Source of the DNA: Iris pallida
Lineage: Eukaryota > Streptophyta > Magnoliopsida > Asparagales > Iridaceae
Direction of reading: 5' to 3'
Assembly: GCA_029216955.1 (NCBI GenBank)
Contig: JANAVB010015600.1
Location: 29,658,778-29,722,777 of the forward strand
Length of the DNA stretch: 64,000 nt
Shown: one piece after another, positions 11,345 to 23,405 of the stretch
How positions within the stretch are numbered: the stretch's first letter is position 1
Layout of the letters: each line of letters opens with the position of its first letter
Made by a program: the position numbers and the translations under genes
The notes under the pieces: generated by a model
Told to the model about the DNA's origin: nothing
What the model saw: only the letters and a program-made list of their open reading frames with translations
Databases searched by the model: none

Positions 11345-13783
11345 AAGAATAGCTCCTTAGTTATCTCTTCTTCTTCACCGAGTTCTACTAGAACTGGGGG
11401 TGGTCTTCCACACAAAGTCCCTTCGAAAAGGAATAACTCTTTAGTTGTTTCTTCTGCTCCTGTAGTTTTTACTTCAGGAACAGCTTTGGCTGATACTTTT
11501 GTTAGTCAAAGGAAAGGAGATGGTCTTTTGACTACTCTTCCTTCTGGACATTCTATGTCTCAAAATCTGAATGAGTCTAAGAAGAAACATTCCTTAATGT
11601 CTTCTTCTTTGATTTCTTCAAATTGGGCACAGAATCTCTGTCATGAATGTGACTTCCAGCCAAGAGTCACAATGCAATGCAGATGTCAAAATAAACGACA
11701 GTCTGTCTTCAATAGGATTCAGTATGAACCTATGCCTGATGAAGATGAGCCTTTGTTTGCCTCTGTCAACATGACTTCTCGGGACACCGGAGGTAGAGTT
11801 GATAGTCCAGATGGAGTATATAGAAACACCAGAGCAAGAGTCCTGGCTTCTAGTCAAAGAAATTTGATCCCTGAAATTGATTCTGAATTTCTTGGAGAAT
11901 CTAACTTCCCACCTCTTCCTACTGGGGGTAATTCTCCTATAGTTGACTTTGATACACGAAGCAATGATTCAGAGTATACAACATCCACTAGTTCATCAAT
12001 AATCCCTCATACAGTCACGACTTACATGGTTGATAGGAATACTGATGAACCTTCTTCTTCCTTGACTCCTCAAGATCAAAGAATTGCTTCTTTGGAACAG
12101 CAAATGAAGTCTATGACTGACACAATGAAGTCGATGTGTGAACTCATGACAGCTCAGTTGCAAAATCGACAGACTGTATCAGATGCCATACCAGTTGATA
12201 CTGATATAAGTCCAGTACAAGTTCCTCCAGCAGTACAATCCAATACTCCTGGACCAGCTCAACCAAATCCTAGTCTCTCTGGAGCTGGGGGTAGTGCTTA
12301 CAATGATGTTCCTCCTCCCAACTATTCTCTACAAGCCACAACTCCACAATCTTCGGGAGTTGTCTCTGAAGAATTGAAGAATCTCAAAACTCAATTCGAG
12401 GCATTCAAACAGAAGGATGGTTTACAAAGGTTAGGCATCAAGCAGCCTTATCCGATAGAATGGAAGCAAGTATCATATCCTCCTAAATACAAGCCTCCTA
12501 CTATCTCATTCTATGATGGAACCACTTCTCCAAGTCAGTTTATCAATCACTTTGAAGTGATGACTGATCAACTACAACCAAGTGATGCCCTCCTTACTCG
12601 GGTATTTATTGGATGTCTCAAGGGAACAGCTTATGAATGGTATAGAAGTCTCCCAGATGGGAGTATTACTTCATTTGCTGGTTTCAAACAGATGTTTCTT
12701 GAAAGATTCTATGAAGGGCTTAATGACATGACTATGTCTGCTCTTATTAGAATCAAGCAGAAAAATAATGAATCTATAGAGGAATACATTGAACGGTTTC
12801 GAAGAGAAGCTCTGAAGATGCCTCTTGGAACTCCTGATGCTGTCACCATTGACACGTGCAAATCAAACTTGTTGCCAATCATCAGTATATGGACAGGGTC
12901 CACTCAATTTCAAGATTGGCCTTCCTTCATAGTCAGTGCCAAAGCTGCAGAAATCAGTGCTAAAACCTTCAAAGGTTTAGGAGTGCATATGACTTCTAAA
13001 GAAACAGGACAAGGTGCTAACAATAAAAATAATTCTCGCAAAGGAAAAGAAACTCTTGAAGTTAATCTTCAGAGCAAAGATGCATCAAATGTTCAAACTC
13101 CTACCTCTACAACTCAACAATCAAGAACACCTCGCCCCAGAGAAGAATATTCTTTTGATGACGACGATGTCCTTGGTATCTTTGAATGTCTGCTGAAAGG
13201 TAATAAAATACAATTACCAGAGATCAAGAAACCTGATGAAGCTGGTAAGACAGATCATCCTAAATACTGTCCATATCACAGAATGCTGGGTCACATAATT
13301 CGTACATGTTATGTATTGAAAGGAAAGATCCAAGAAATGATTAAATCTGGTGCTATCTCTCTTACTCCAAAAGAGAAGACCGTCACCTCCAACGTCGTCT
13401 CTATGCAATTTGGAAATTTCCTTCCTCAACTCCTTGAAAGTGGGATTGTTCCTATTCCCAAGGCAACTCTTGACATAGTGAATCTTCCTCCTCCACAGTC
13501 TGAAGGATTAGTGCCAATCACTTTGGAAACAGGAGAAATCATGTGGATCCATCCTGATCTAGTGGCGTCTACCTCTGACACAGAGCCAAAAGACAAAGAA
13601 GAAGCACTTGTTAGTGCTACTCGAACGGGGAAACCTTACCTAAAGGATTATTCTAAAAATCCTGAAGATCCTACTGATATCCCTTCAGATGCTGAAGATG
13701 TTCCTAACGTTCCTCCTGAAGAAGAATCATCTACTGAACCTGTTCCTCCCAAGCCTATGGCTCTGGAGAAAGGCAAACAATAG

Positions 13784-15605
13784 GCTCGGTTTGACAAGCC
13801 AATCAAGAAGTCTTCTCCTCTTGGACTTCAGAAGCCTTACAACTTCGACATTTTGGCTCAACTTGCTAATACTCCAACTAGAATGTCCCTTTTTTAACTT
13901 CTACGTCTTTCCAAAGAGACTCGGGAGACGTTAAGTGAAGCACTTCTACAAGCTGACTCATGTCTTGCACAATTGAAGAAGCCGGATGCGGAACCTGCCA
14001 CTTGCTTACATTACAACAGTGTACTGGAGATTATCCTAAATATTACCTTTACACAAGATGACATGTTACTGGAGGATAATCGACATGACCGACCTCTCTA
14101 CTACACTGGTTATATTGATACGATGAAGATAGATCGTATCCTCATTGACCCAGGGTCTGCTATAAGCATAATGCCAAAGAGTTTGTTGGATGAACTAAAA
14201 ATCCCTCTTCACAAGCTCTCCAAGACGGTTACTACTATCTTGGGATTCAATCAAAGCCGAAGTGAGCCTTTGGAAAAGATTCATCTGAAGCTTCAGATAG
14301 GCGATTTCAGATCTAAAGTCACTTTCTATGTAATCGAGATCGCGGGATCCTATAATCTTCTTCTGGGGAGGCCCTTTCTTCATGAAAATAGTGTGGTGCC
14401 CTCTACTCTTCATCAATGTTTTAAATACATTGATAACAATGGAAGAGTACAAAAAGAAGTTGCTGATATAAATCCCTTCTATGGGGTTGAAGCTTATTCC
14501 AACGATTCCCGAATGTACAAAGAAGAGTATACAAGGATCATACAAGCTATGGAGAAAGAAGATGCACAAAGTGAGACTTTAATAATCTCTGTTAAAGGTC
14601 GAACTACTCAGCAACCATCTCCTAAACCCTCTGGAGAAGATTCTTTCATCATTCCAGTGAGTGGACGGATCTCTCCGTTACCTCAGTCATCTACTCAAAA
14701 TACACTGATCATTCCTGTCAGTGGGCGTACTACAGTTCCTGTACCTTCACAAGATACTCTGCTAATTCCAGTTGGAGGGCGGACTACTCTTCCTACTCAA
14801 ACTTCAAGGGAGCTCACCTCTTCTGAGCCATTTGTTATCGATCTTAATCGAAACAAAACTTCTTCTTCTTCTCCCCCTTTAGTCATTGACTTGGCTAAAA
14901 TCTCTAAGGCTCAGCCTTCTCCCAATATAAATATTGCTGCTTTTATATTTAATAAAAAGTCTCCACCTTTGCAGTACGTTGATGTGTGTAATTATGTTCA
15001 TAGTTATTTACATCTGTTAGATGACTTGAACATAATAACCATAGGAGTTGTACAGACTGTTCATACAGATGTATCTCTAGAACCTGTACAATCTTCATAC
15101 TTTTTAGTTCCCAGCAGAAAGCCAGGAGATATTCCAATATTCTTCTACAAAGGGCCTCAAAATTCTTCTGATCTTGAAGATGATGACAAAAATAATGATA
15201 CTGGAAGATTACAACTATGTCGTTATAGTCAGCAATCTAGAGACATCATCAAAAATATGGGCTATGACTTCAGGACTGGCCTCAATAATGGAAAAGGAAG
15301 AAAAAATACCTATCCGGATTCCTCCTTTGAAATATGGAAGGACGAAATGCGGATTGGGTTATACTGCTCCTACTCCTTTCATCAATATTATCCATGAAGA
15401 TCCTGAGTCTGACGAAGATAAGAGATCTGATTCTTCTAGTACCACTTCTTGGGATTCCGATACGAGTATCGGTGACTTCTATTGCAACCTTCTGTCTTCC
15501 AACATGGTTTCTATTGACCATTCTGAAGAAAGTGATGAAGACGAAGAAGAGTTTGAAATCTCACCTGAATCAGAACAGTGGGCCTAAAGATTAGATAATC
15601 AATGA
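13784..15605 (+). pseudogene. pol of A, part 1: protease and G-patch-like segment
   Basis: The frame continues from gag after TAG 13781-13783 and is interrupted again by TAA 13895-13897 (a Glu in F). The aspartic protease core is clear: RPLYYTGYI, catalytic DPGSAISIMP (about 14146-14175), then LLLGRPFLHE. A Ser/Pro-rich region follows with a repeated VSGRT/SGR element (about 14580-14790). Next is a G-patch-like block: IIKNMGYDFRTGLNNGKG (about 15247-15300) and CGLGYTAP (about 15352-15378), with a frameshift between the two halves. It ends with in-frame stops at 15585-15587 and 15603-15605. Protease would cleave gag-pol; the G-patch block may bind nucleic acid (inference). Confidence 0.8.
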
Positions 15606-17608
15606 GAGTTCTGTTTCGAGCAAAAAGAACCTCCGACTGAAGATAAACTTGTTCAAATAGATGTTGGTGAAGAGAGATCTCCCAAACCAATATTCATCAG
15701 TGAAAGTCTTTCAGAAACTGATAAGAAAGACATGATCAAACTCATTCGTGATTACATCGATGTCTTTGTTTGGAGTTATAAAGATATGCCAGGGCTTGAT
15801 CCTCAAATTGCAACTCACAAACTCAACATCTTGCCGAATGCTAAACCGGTCAAACAACAACAGCGACGATTTCGTCCAGACATCATGGATGCAATTGAAG
15901 CTGAAGTCAATAAACTCATTACCTCTGGGTTTATTAGAGAGGAACAACATCCCGATTGGGTGGCTAATATTGTTCCTGTTCTTAAAAAGACTGGCAAGAT
16001 CAGAGTATGCATAGACTTCCGCGATCTCAATGCGACATGTCCTAAAGACGAATTCTCTCTACCAATCACTGATGTCATGGTTGATAATACCTGTGGATTT
16101 GAACGAATGTCATTCATGGACGGGTATTCTGGGTACAATCAGATCAAAATGTTCCTAGAAGACGAGAAGCACACTTCTTTCAGAACGCCGATTGGTACAT
16201 ACTGTTATACAGTTATGCCATTCGGTCTCAAGAATGCAGGAGCAACTTATCAACGAGCTATGAGCACTATATTCCGTGAACATTTGCGGAAAATAGTCGA
16301 ATGCTATGTTGACGATATTGCAGTCAAAAGTCGACAAAAGGAGGATCATATCCAAGATTTGAAGACTATATTTGATCTAATGCGTAAGCATCAATTAAAG
16401 ATGAACCCTACTAAGTCCTTCTTAGGCGTCTCTAGTGGTAAATTTCTCGGCTTCGTCATTACCTCTAAAGGTATACACGTGGATCCCGAGAAGATCAAAG
16501 CCACCCAAGAGATGCATCCTCCACGAACCTTAAAAGAGCTACGAGGATTTCAAGAAAGAATCGCTTATATCAGGAGATTCATTTCTAATTTATCAGGACG
16601 CTGCAGACCATTCAACAAACTTATGAAGAAAGGTGTCTCTTTTGTCTGGAATGATGAATGTCAGAAAGCATTCGATGATATAAAACAATATCTAATGAGC
16701 CCTCCAGTATTGGTACCTCCCGTCTCAGGAATACCGTTCCTCCACTATACTCGAGCAATGAGTCATTCATTGGGTGCATTACTCGCTCAAAAAATCAAAA
16801 TGGCCATGAACAAGCCATTTATTATCTCAGCCGCACTATGACCGGAGCTGAACCTCGATATTCACCGGTTGAAAAAGAATGTCTAGCCTTGATGTTTGCT
16901 GTCCAAAAGATACGTCATTATATCATTGGCCAGACTATTCATGTCATCTCCAGGATCAATCCTATACGGATCATGATGAAGAAACCCAGTGTTTTGAACT
17001 CTCGATTGGCTAACTGGGGAATCCTACTTGCTCAGTATGACATGCACTATATTCCTCAGAAATCAGTCAAAGGACAAGCTTTAGCTGATTTTCTGGCTGC
17101 TCACTCAATTCCAGAAAATTCAAAACTCTATGATGAAATCCCAGATGAAGTCCTAGATTCAAATCAAATTGCTGAAGAAGATCCTACTTGGCGTCTATTC
17201 TTTGATGGAGCATCAAGAATTGGTCCTAATGGCGATACTGTCGCTGGAGTTGGAATTGTTCTTGTATCGCCAGAAGGTCTTGCCATCCAAAGAGCTTATT
17301 CTCTCGATCAGCCATGTTCAAACAATGTAGCTGAGTACAACGCATTACTTATTGGTCTTCAACTCGCTAAACATCTGAATATTCAACATTTGGAGGCGTA
17401 TGGAGACTCTAAACTTATTGTCAATCAGATCAGGGGTACTTATGAAGTTTGCCATCAAGATCTGGTTCCTTATCATAGAGCGACCATATCTATGGCCTCA
17501 TCATTTAAGGAATTCTTCATTGAACATGTTAGGCGAGCATGTAACACAGAAGCTGATGCCCTTGCTAATCTTGCAGCGGTGCTGGCTATCCCAATCAGAC
17601 GGCAATAA
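15606..17608 (+). pseudogene. pol of A, part 2: reverse transcriptase and two RNase H domains
   Basis: RT spans about 15820-16500 with QQQRRFRPDIM, IDFRDLNATCPKDEF, FMDGYSGYNQI, MPFGLKNAGATYQ and the catalytic YVDD (about 16306-16317). The usual RNase H follows (RAMSHSLGALLA), then a frameshift in the A-run near 16789-16796, and PVEKECLAL...IRHYIIGQ in the new frame. The archaeal-type RNase H lies at about 17198-17590: FFDGASRIGPNG, AEYNALLIGL, YGDSKLIV, EADALANL. A dual RNase H is a hallmark of the Tat lineage. It ends at TAA 17606-17608, an in-frame nonsense before integrase. Confidence 0.88.
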
Positions 17609-19072
17609 ATGATTGTTGTTCATAATCGAGAATTATTTCATCTTGAAAATAATCTGACTCTAGGACTTCCAGTTGACATTGAAGAATCAACATCTCATGA
17701 CGTCAACACAATAAGAGGATTTGGATTCAGTCGTAAATCGATATCATCTTCATCCGATTCCAGCATGGAATTCATCTTCAGTAACTCGACTGAGGATCAG
17801 AATACGGATAAAGATTGGAGACTTCCTTTCTTAGATCTCGTATTTTATGATATTCTTCCGGATGATCCGAGTGAGGCAGCATCTATCAGGCGACGATCAC
17901 ACGGATTCTATTACAATCATACAACAAAGACCTTATATCGTCGAGCTTATGATGGTTTACTCCTTCGGTGCATTGCTGGTGATGAAGCCCAACAAGTTAT
18001 TCGTGAAGCACATGATGGAATTTGTGGAGCGCATCAACCTGGGCCAAAACTTCAAGACCGTATTCGACGGATGGGTTATTATTGGCCAACTATGGTATCA
18101 GATGCCATTGAAAATGCAAGGAAATACAAAGCTTGCCAAATCCATACAGATTTTATACATCAACCTTCGAAATTTCTACATCTGACGGCAGCATCATGGC
18201 CCTTTGAAGCTTGGGGCATGGACATTGTCGGCCCGATCAATCAACCGTCATCTAAAGGTCATCGGTTCATTCTCGCAATAACTGATTACTTCTCCAAATG
18301 GGCCGAAGCCATTCCTTTATCTGAAGTTAAGACGTCTAATGTCATCAGCTTTATTAAGCACCACGTCATCTACAGATTTGGTGTTCCTCGACGCATTGTT
18401 CATGATAACGGACCACAGTTCGTCAGCCAGAAATTTACTCGATTCTGTGACGATCACCGGATCAATAATGTTGCTTCTACCTCATATAATCCAGCAGCTA
18501 ACGGATTAGTAGAAGCTTTCAACAAGACTATCATCAAACTCCTAAAGAAGTTTGTCTCCACTAACAAACATAATTGGAGTGACAAGCTCGGGGAATGCTT
18601 GTGGGCTTATCGCACTACAGTCCGTAATGCTACTAAGTGTACACCTTTCTCTCTGGTGTACGGATCTGAGGCTGTTCTACCATTAGAGATTCAAATTCCT
18701 TCTTTAAGGATAGCAATCGCTAATGAACTTACCTCAGAAAATAATGATCGTCTTCGACTTCAAGAATTGGAGGCTCTGGATGAAAAGCGGTTATCTGCTC
18801 AACAGAATATTGAATTCTATCAAGCTAGAATTTCAAGGGCTTTTAACAAAAAAGTCAGAATTCGAACATTTCAGAAAGGAGAACTTGTGCTTACTGTCAG
18901 ACGCCCGATGACTATGACACACATGAGTAAGGGCAAGTTTGATGCAAAATAGGAAGGTCCATTCATTGTCAATAAGATCTTTTCTAATGGGGCTTATCAA
19001 CTCACTACTCTAGATGGTAAAGCCACTATGATGCCCATCAACGGCAAATTCTTGAAGAAGTACTACATTTAA
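17609..19072 (+). pseudogene. pol of A, part 3: integrase
   Basis: The HHCC zinc domain is at about 18005-18145 (HDGICGAHQPG...). The first Cys of the final CxxC is replaced by Tyr (RKYKACQ against KKCHACQ in F), a loss of a zinc ligand. The DDE core is intact: MDIVGP (about 18220), HDNGPQF (about 18403), GLVEAFNK (about 18505). A TAG at 18950-18952 replaces the Trp of the WEGPF (GPF/Y) motif, after which the frame continues to KKYYI and TAA 19070-19072. There is no chromodomain, as expected for Tat. Integrase inserts element cDNA; this copy is dead. Confidence 0.88.
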
Positions 19073-19368
19073 TATTTCTATCAAGATTGTCCTCCCATCA
19101 TTCTCCAGCTGTTTTATTGTTCTTTCCGAAGAATCATTCTGATATCTATTATCCCCTGTGGAGATAGGTATTCTACTTTGTATCGTTTTCTCAACAAATT
19201 TGATATCCAGAAAATTATGTCCATATTACCTCTAAATTTTCTATCTTAATATCATATTTATGAAAATGATATTTAGTCTTTCTGATTTCTGAGTCAAAAG
19301 ATCAATGAATAAAGGCAAAAATATAAAGTGGGAAGGATATATCGTAAACAAAGTTTCCTTAAATGGAG

Positions 19369-19374
19369 TTTATT
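19369..19374 (-). terminator. Possible poly(A) signal of the antisense ORF in A
   Basis: The minus strand reads AATAAA about 35 bases after the antisense stop codon. Confidence 0.4.
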
Positions 19375-19407
19375 TGAGACAAATTCTTCAAAAAAAAGAA
19401 TACATCA

Positions 19408-19704
19408 TCATGGAAGATCACTGTAATCCCTTTCATATTTGGGACGAGGACCACATACATAATCAGCAAAAGAATTGAGTACATCTTTTCCTGACCGCAC
19501 CAAGAATTGACAGGCAGCCAGCCTCATTGCTTCTTCTTCTTTAGTTTCTCCTGGTTCGACCAGGAAGTCCAGGATATCTTTCGGTGGCTTGGGAGTAGAC
19601 GAGTTTTCGCCCATTTCCTTCTTCTGCGGAGGTGGATGTTCTTTAACACCTTCAGTAGCTTCGGGGGCGACTTCAGCCTTCTTTATATTCTCTTCAGAAG
19701 ACAT
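19408..19704 (-). CDS. Small antisense ORF between pol and 3' LTR of A
   Basis: A 98-residue frame in reverse orientation to the element starts MSSEENIKKAE and ends ERDYSDLP. The N-terminal half is rich in Glu, Lys and Pro and probably disordered; the C-terminal half (DILDFLVEPG...MRLAACQFLVRSG) could form helices. No family is recognised. Support for a real gene: a TATA box 39 bases upstream (19743-19752), a good fit to the Tat-lineage position for antisense ORFs, and a poly(A) signal downstream. It is very unlike the large antisense gene in F, so it may be a remnant or an unrelated replacement. Function unknown. Confidence 0.5.
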   Translation of the reverse strand: MSSEENIKKAEVAPEATEGVKEHPPPQKKEMGENSSTPKPPKDILDFLVEPGETKEEEAMRLAACQFLVRSGKDVLNSFADYVCGPRPKYERDYSDLP

Positions 19705-19742
19705 TGTGGATAAAATGCGATCCTTTTACTCAAATATATGCT

Positions 19743-19752
19743 CTATTTATAG
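19743..19752 (-). promoter_or_regulatory. TATA box for the antisense ORF of A
   Basis: CTATAAATAG on the minus strand, the same decamer as the LTR promoters. The ATG at 19704 is about 39 bases downstream, so the leader would be only about 10 nt. Confidence 0.6.
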
Positions 19753-20487
19753 GCATATGGTTACAAGGATCGAAGGGACGTATTCTTTCCCGATATTCAG
19801 TTCATCCATTCATTTCTCACATTCATCCGACGTTTCACATGTTCATTAATACTTGACGGTTCGTCCGTTCACTTATTACATTCACTCGACAGTTCATCTA
19901 TTCTTCATTTCCTAACGGTTCGTCCGTTCATAATCTTCTATCAATTCATTAAGTGGGGATTCGTTATTGATCACGTTTTCATAACCTCTGAATCAATTCC
20001 GAATCTACTTACTTATTTGTCATGTTTTGACCTCTGCATAGAAATTAATCTATTTTCTTTTGAGTTCCTATATATTATCACGTCCATAATACCTCTGATA
20101 ATATCATATACTCTAAAACAGAAAAGAAGATTTCATTATCTATCATGTCCACAATTCATCCACAAATACAAATTTTTGAGCATAGAAGAATTATCCCCAA
20201 CTTGCGTGCTTCTTCCTCAGCTTTCTCCTTTGGTGTCATGTTGACGTAAGATGAAGATTAAAAATGAATCTTCTCCCTGCTTATATAACAGAGTTCGCCG
20301 GCGGTTCATATTCTACCATAAATTGGATGCAATCAGTCTCGAAAAATGAAGAGTCATCATGACATTTAAAGAACTTCGAAGTCTTTCCGACTTCCGAAAA
20401 ATTTTGAAGTCATCTCAGCGTGACTAAATCCATTTTATCATCTCTATTTTCAAAGTATTTCGAAATATTTTATCATTTTTCGAAAAC
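19753..20487. other. Non-coding 3' region of A with a second antisense TATA
   Basis: Two copies of ACGGTTCGTCCGTTCA (about 19856 and 19916) lie upstream of the antisense TATA box. A second TATA (TTATATAA, 20281-20288) is followed on the minus strand by an ATG at 20240 opening a 25-codon frame (MTPKEKAEEEARKLG...). This repeats the TATA-to-ATG spacing of the 19704 ORF. A GCGTGACT word is near 20418. Nothing else was recognised. Confidence 0.4.
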
Positions 20488-20501
20488 TTTGAAGGGGGTT
20501 T
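20488..20501 (+). other. Polypurine tract of A
   Basis: TTTGAAGGGGGTTT immediately precedes the TG of the 3' LTR. Element F has the near-identical TTTGAAGGGGGTCT. Confidence 0.85.
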
Positions 20502-21450
20502 TGTAGGCCTCAAAAATGAAGTCACGCTGAGTTGATCAGAACAAGTCACGCAGAGTGATCCGAGAAGCAGCACAAAAGATACGCTAAGTTCTGCCTGGCC
20601 ATCTCCTTTAGAAGTCACGCAGAGATAGCTCAGCCATACGTCAGAATCATAATGACTGACAACACAACAGTCGAGAAACGTCTCCTCGTATGCCATGTAT
20701 GCACAGAACTCGAGAGATCACAGCCGTCTTTTACAATCTTCTTTAGCAAGACTCACTCTTCACCAAGTTGGCGTGACTTTGGGTCTTATCTTCATTTAAT
20801 GCGGCTGACAATATAATCAATGTCAGAGATTTTGTGTCAGACGAAGCGTGCCAAATCAAGACAGCTGGCGGTTTGCGTGGATTCTGAACCTTCTCCTTCC
20901 TCAAAACATTGCGTGACTTTTGAGTTATTCTTCTCAAAGCCTGCGTGAATTCTGAAGTATTCTTCTTCAAAGCTTGCGTGGATTTCGCCTTCAACGAGTC
21001 TGCGTCAACGAATCTGCGTGGATTTTTGCCTTCAGCAAGTCAGCGTGGATTTCATTTCAACTGGAGTACGTGGCAGCCATGCCACCGATCTCTCTCTTGC
21101 GTGCCCAGTAACTTGCATACGACCCATGCACTGATGCCATGTGTCCAACAGTTACGGGCCACGTCCAGTAACTACTCACTAACCCTGCGTGTATTTAGAG
21201 TCTGCGTGACTTTTCAAGTGCACCAGTGGTGAGGTAGTTATCTTTTCAGTTACTTTTTTTTGACTCTATAAATAGAGTTCTTTTTTTCTCATTCATTGTA
21301 CAGATACATTGATACCTACTATCAAAATTTTGAGAGCTTTTCTTCTTCGCATAGTCCAAGGGATAAAGCGATCGTCTTCTAGATCGGATTCCTACAGTTG
21401 TAATTTTCCCAGAAACACAACAAATAAAGAGAATTTCTTTATGGAAAACA
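20502..21450 (+). mobile_element. 3' LTR of element A
   Basis: 949 bp, the same length as the 5' LTR, ending ATGGAAAACA directly before the target duplication ATGTT (21451-21455). Because the PBS does not follow here, the gag start leads only into flanking DNA. Confidence 0.95.
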
Positions 21451-21455
21451 ATGTT

Positions 21456-23405
21456 CGAAACTTATTTCAAGATATTGTTTCATATTCGACAAACTTGTTT
21501 CAGATCCACAATTCGATATTTGTTTGAAATCCATTATTCGATACCGTTTGCACATTCATTCATGACCTTGTTTCCTAGTGATGGCTCCTATTTGTAAATT
21601 TTGTTCTTTCATCATACTTCGTGTTAATTAAGACTTAATTCCTACTCGAGATTTATTTCGAAATCCTGTTCCTCATTCGAAGCATTATTTGTGCTTCGTC
21701 CTATTTAGGACATTGTTGAGGATACCTTTGAGGGTTTTGAAGATTTCGTTTCCTATTCGAGACTTGTTTCCTCATTCATGACTTTGATTTTCTAATCGAG
21801 AGTTGTTGGTCCACTATTTTTGTTTCGATCTTGTCTCCTATCCAAGATTTTGCTTGTTTTATGGATACTTGTACCTACTCGTTTATTGAAATTCTGTTCA
21901 CAAATCGAACTTGTACTATTCCAGAATTATTCCTACTTGAAATATCATTCTGAAACCTTGTTTGAACCTTCGCTTCTATTGATGCTTGTTTGAGATTCTA
22001 TTTTCTATTCTTGACTTTATTCGGGACTTGTTCTCTATTTACGATTTTGTTGCTATTGAGATTCGCTTGTTTCATGTTTACAATCCAATACATTGTCTCC
22101 TATTAGAACCTATTTTCTAGTCACTATTCTAAACCTTGTTTCCTCGTCAAGATTTTCTAGTCGAGATTTTATTTCCTAATCACGACCTTGTTGATATTGG
22201 TTCTCTAATTGAGACCCTGTATCCTATGGGAGATTGTTTTCCCTTCAAAATTTTGTCTGAGGTTTCGTTGATTAATTGAGATGTTGAAACTTGTTCCCAG
22301 TACAGAATTTTATTTCTTATTTTAGAACTTGTCTCTTCAGTTCATCCTTCGAGACTCTGTTATCCCTTCGGGATAATTTTCCATATATGGAATCTTGTTA
22401 CCATTCCAGATATCAGTTGATATTCCATCATAATTTGAAACTTCGTCCTGTCTGAAATTTTAAATCTCCCTGGCTGCCTTTTGTACTCACTGATTGGATC
22501 CTTGTCATTTTTTGTACCTAATAAACTCATGTATTCTAACAGTCAGGTAACCTCACCATTTTCGTGACTTGGACTATTGAAATTCATTTTGAATTCCTTG
22601 AAACTCTTTTGAAATTCCTAGGGATAAAGTCAAGAGGCTATTCGATGACCTACTATGGCATGATAGTTGCGCGCTGCAGCCATTAGCTGGATTATGGAGA
22701 CTGAGGGTTCACTGCAGCCAGTAGCGCACTGGCGGGGCAGGAACTTTAAGTTAAAGTGATTTCAGACACCTGTAGGTTTTCGAGTATTGTCGAGACTTGT
22801 CATATTCTTCATATATTGATCTCTTGGGTTATTTCGTCAATGATTGTCGGAAAATGGATAAGGTTGATAGAGTATTCGAAGACATATTGTTATTTGTGTC
22901 ACGGAGCCGAAAGTCCACTGCAGTCAGATACATACTGGCTGGGTAGGGATTCTAAGCAAAGTGATTTCAAATACTTATATGTTCCTGGATATCATGGAGA
23001 CTATATTCCTCTTCATACGATTATTGATTTTCGAGAATCGTAAATCCTTGCATGTTCATCCTGATTTGATACTGTATCTTCTGAGTATTTTGTACGTTCC
23101 TCAAATCAACCCTTGCTAATTACCTTCTAGCATTTTATCGTTAGATCATTGAATTCCTCAAAATTACACATTACCAGATTTTGATTCCACACTTTGTTTG
23201 TGACTTGTCTAAACTCCGATCTAAAGTCATGTCTGTCTGACCATGATTTTTCTATCTTGTTCTAGCCACTTGTGTTAAACTATCAGTTTTTGATCGTGCT
23301 TAATAGTTGTGTCTTCATGATTTTGCTCCTCTAAGTTGTAATTGAAATTCCTTCCACTTCGTGACTACTTGATCCTCGATCTTTGTCAAAGCATGATATC
23401 CCAAA
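21456..23405 (+). other. Interior of element B without recognisable genes
   Basis: About 1.95 kb of T-rich sequence full of loosely recurring words such as CGAGACTTGTTTCCTA, GATTTTGTT and TATTCGA, suggesting an ancient, degraded short tandem repeat. Around 22640-22760 and 22900-22960 two similar segments share CACTGCAGYCAG and GTGATTTCA. No coding frame is supported. Confidence 0.5.

Larger units (their letters stand above)
10639..13783 (+). pseudogene. gag of element A, with long repeat-bearing N-terminal extension
   Basis: The ATG at 10639 (MENKLATLLG) lies in the LTR. This frame runs to TGA-type termination near 10852, but homology to D and F moves to another frame between about 10830 and 10850, so there is a one-base shift. 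The second frame continues to TAG at 13781-13783. Order: a basic N-terminus, six 21-residue repeats (KSHADSTGSLAESV...), a Ser-rich region, a C.C motif plus SVFNRI (11665-11715), a short coiled-coil-like segment (about 12080-12170), the Retrotrans_gag core (about 12440-12970; YDG..., LKGTAYEWY, ...RF), and a CPYHRMLGH...C pseudo-knuckle (about 13267-13315). Gag would package element RNA in cytoplasmic particles. This copy is disabled. Confidence 0.85.
9700..21450 (+). mobile_element. Element A: complete Tat-lineage Ty3/gypsy retrotransposon
   Basis: Two 949-bp LTRs (9700-10648, 20502-21450) are flanked by ATGTT (9695-9699, 21451-21455). The total is 11,751 bp. Order: LTR, tRNA-Arg PBS, gag with tandem repeats, protease, G-patch-like segment, RT, RNase H, archaeal-type RNase H, integrase, antisense ORF, PPT, LTR. 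The LTRs differ at roughly 20 sites by eye (about 2 percent), mostly transitions. Coding is disabled by at least three frameshifts and six in-frame stops. Confidence 0.95.
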
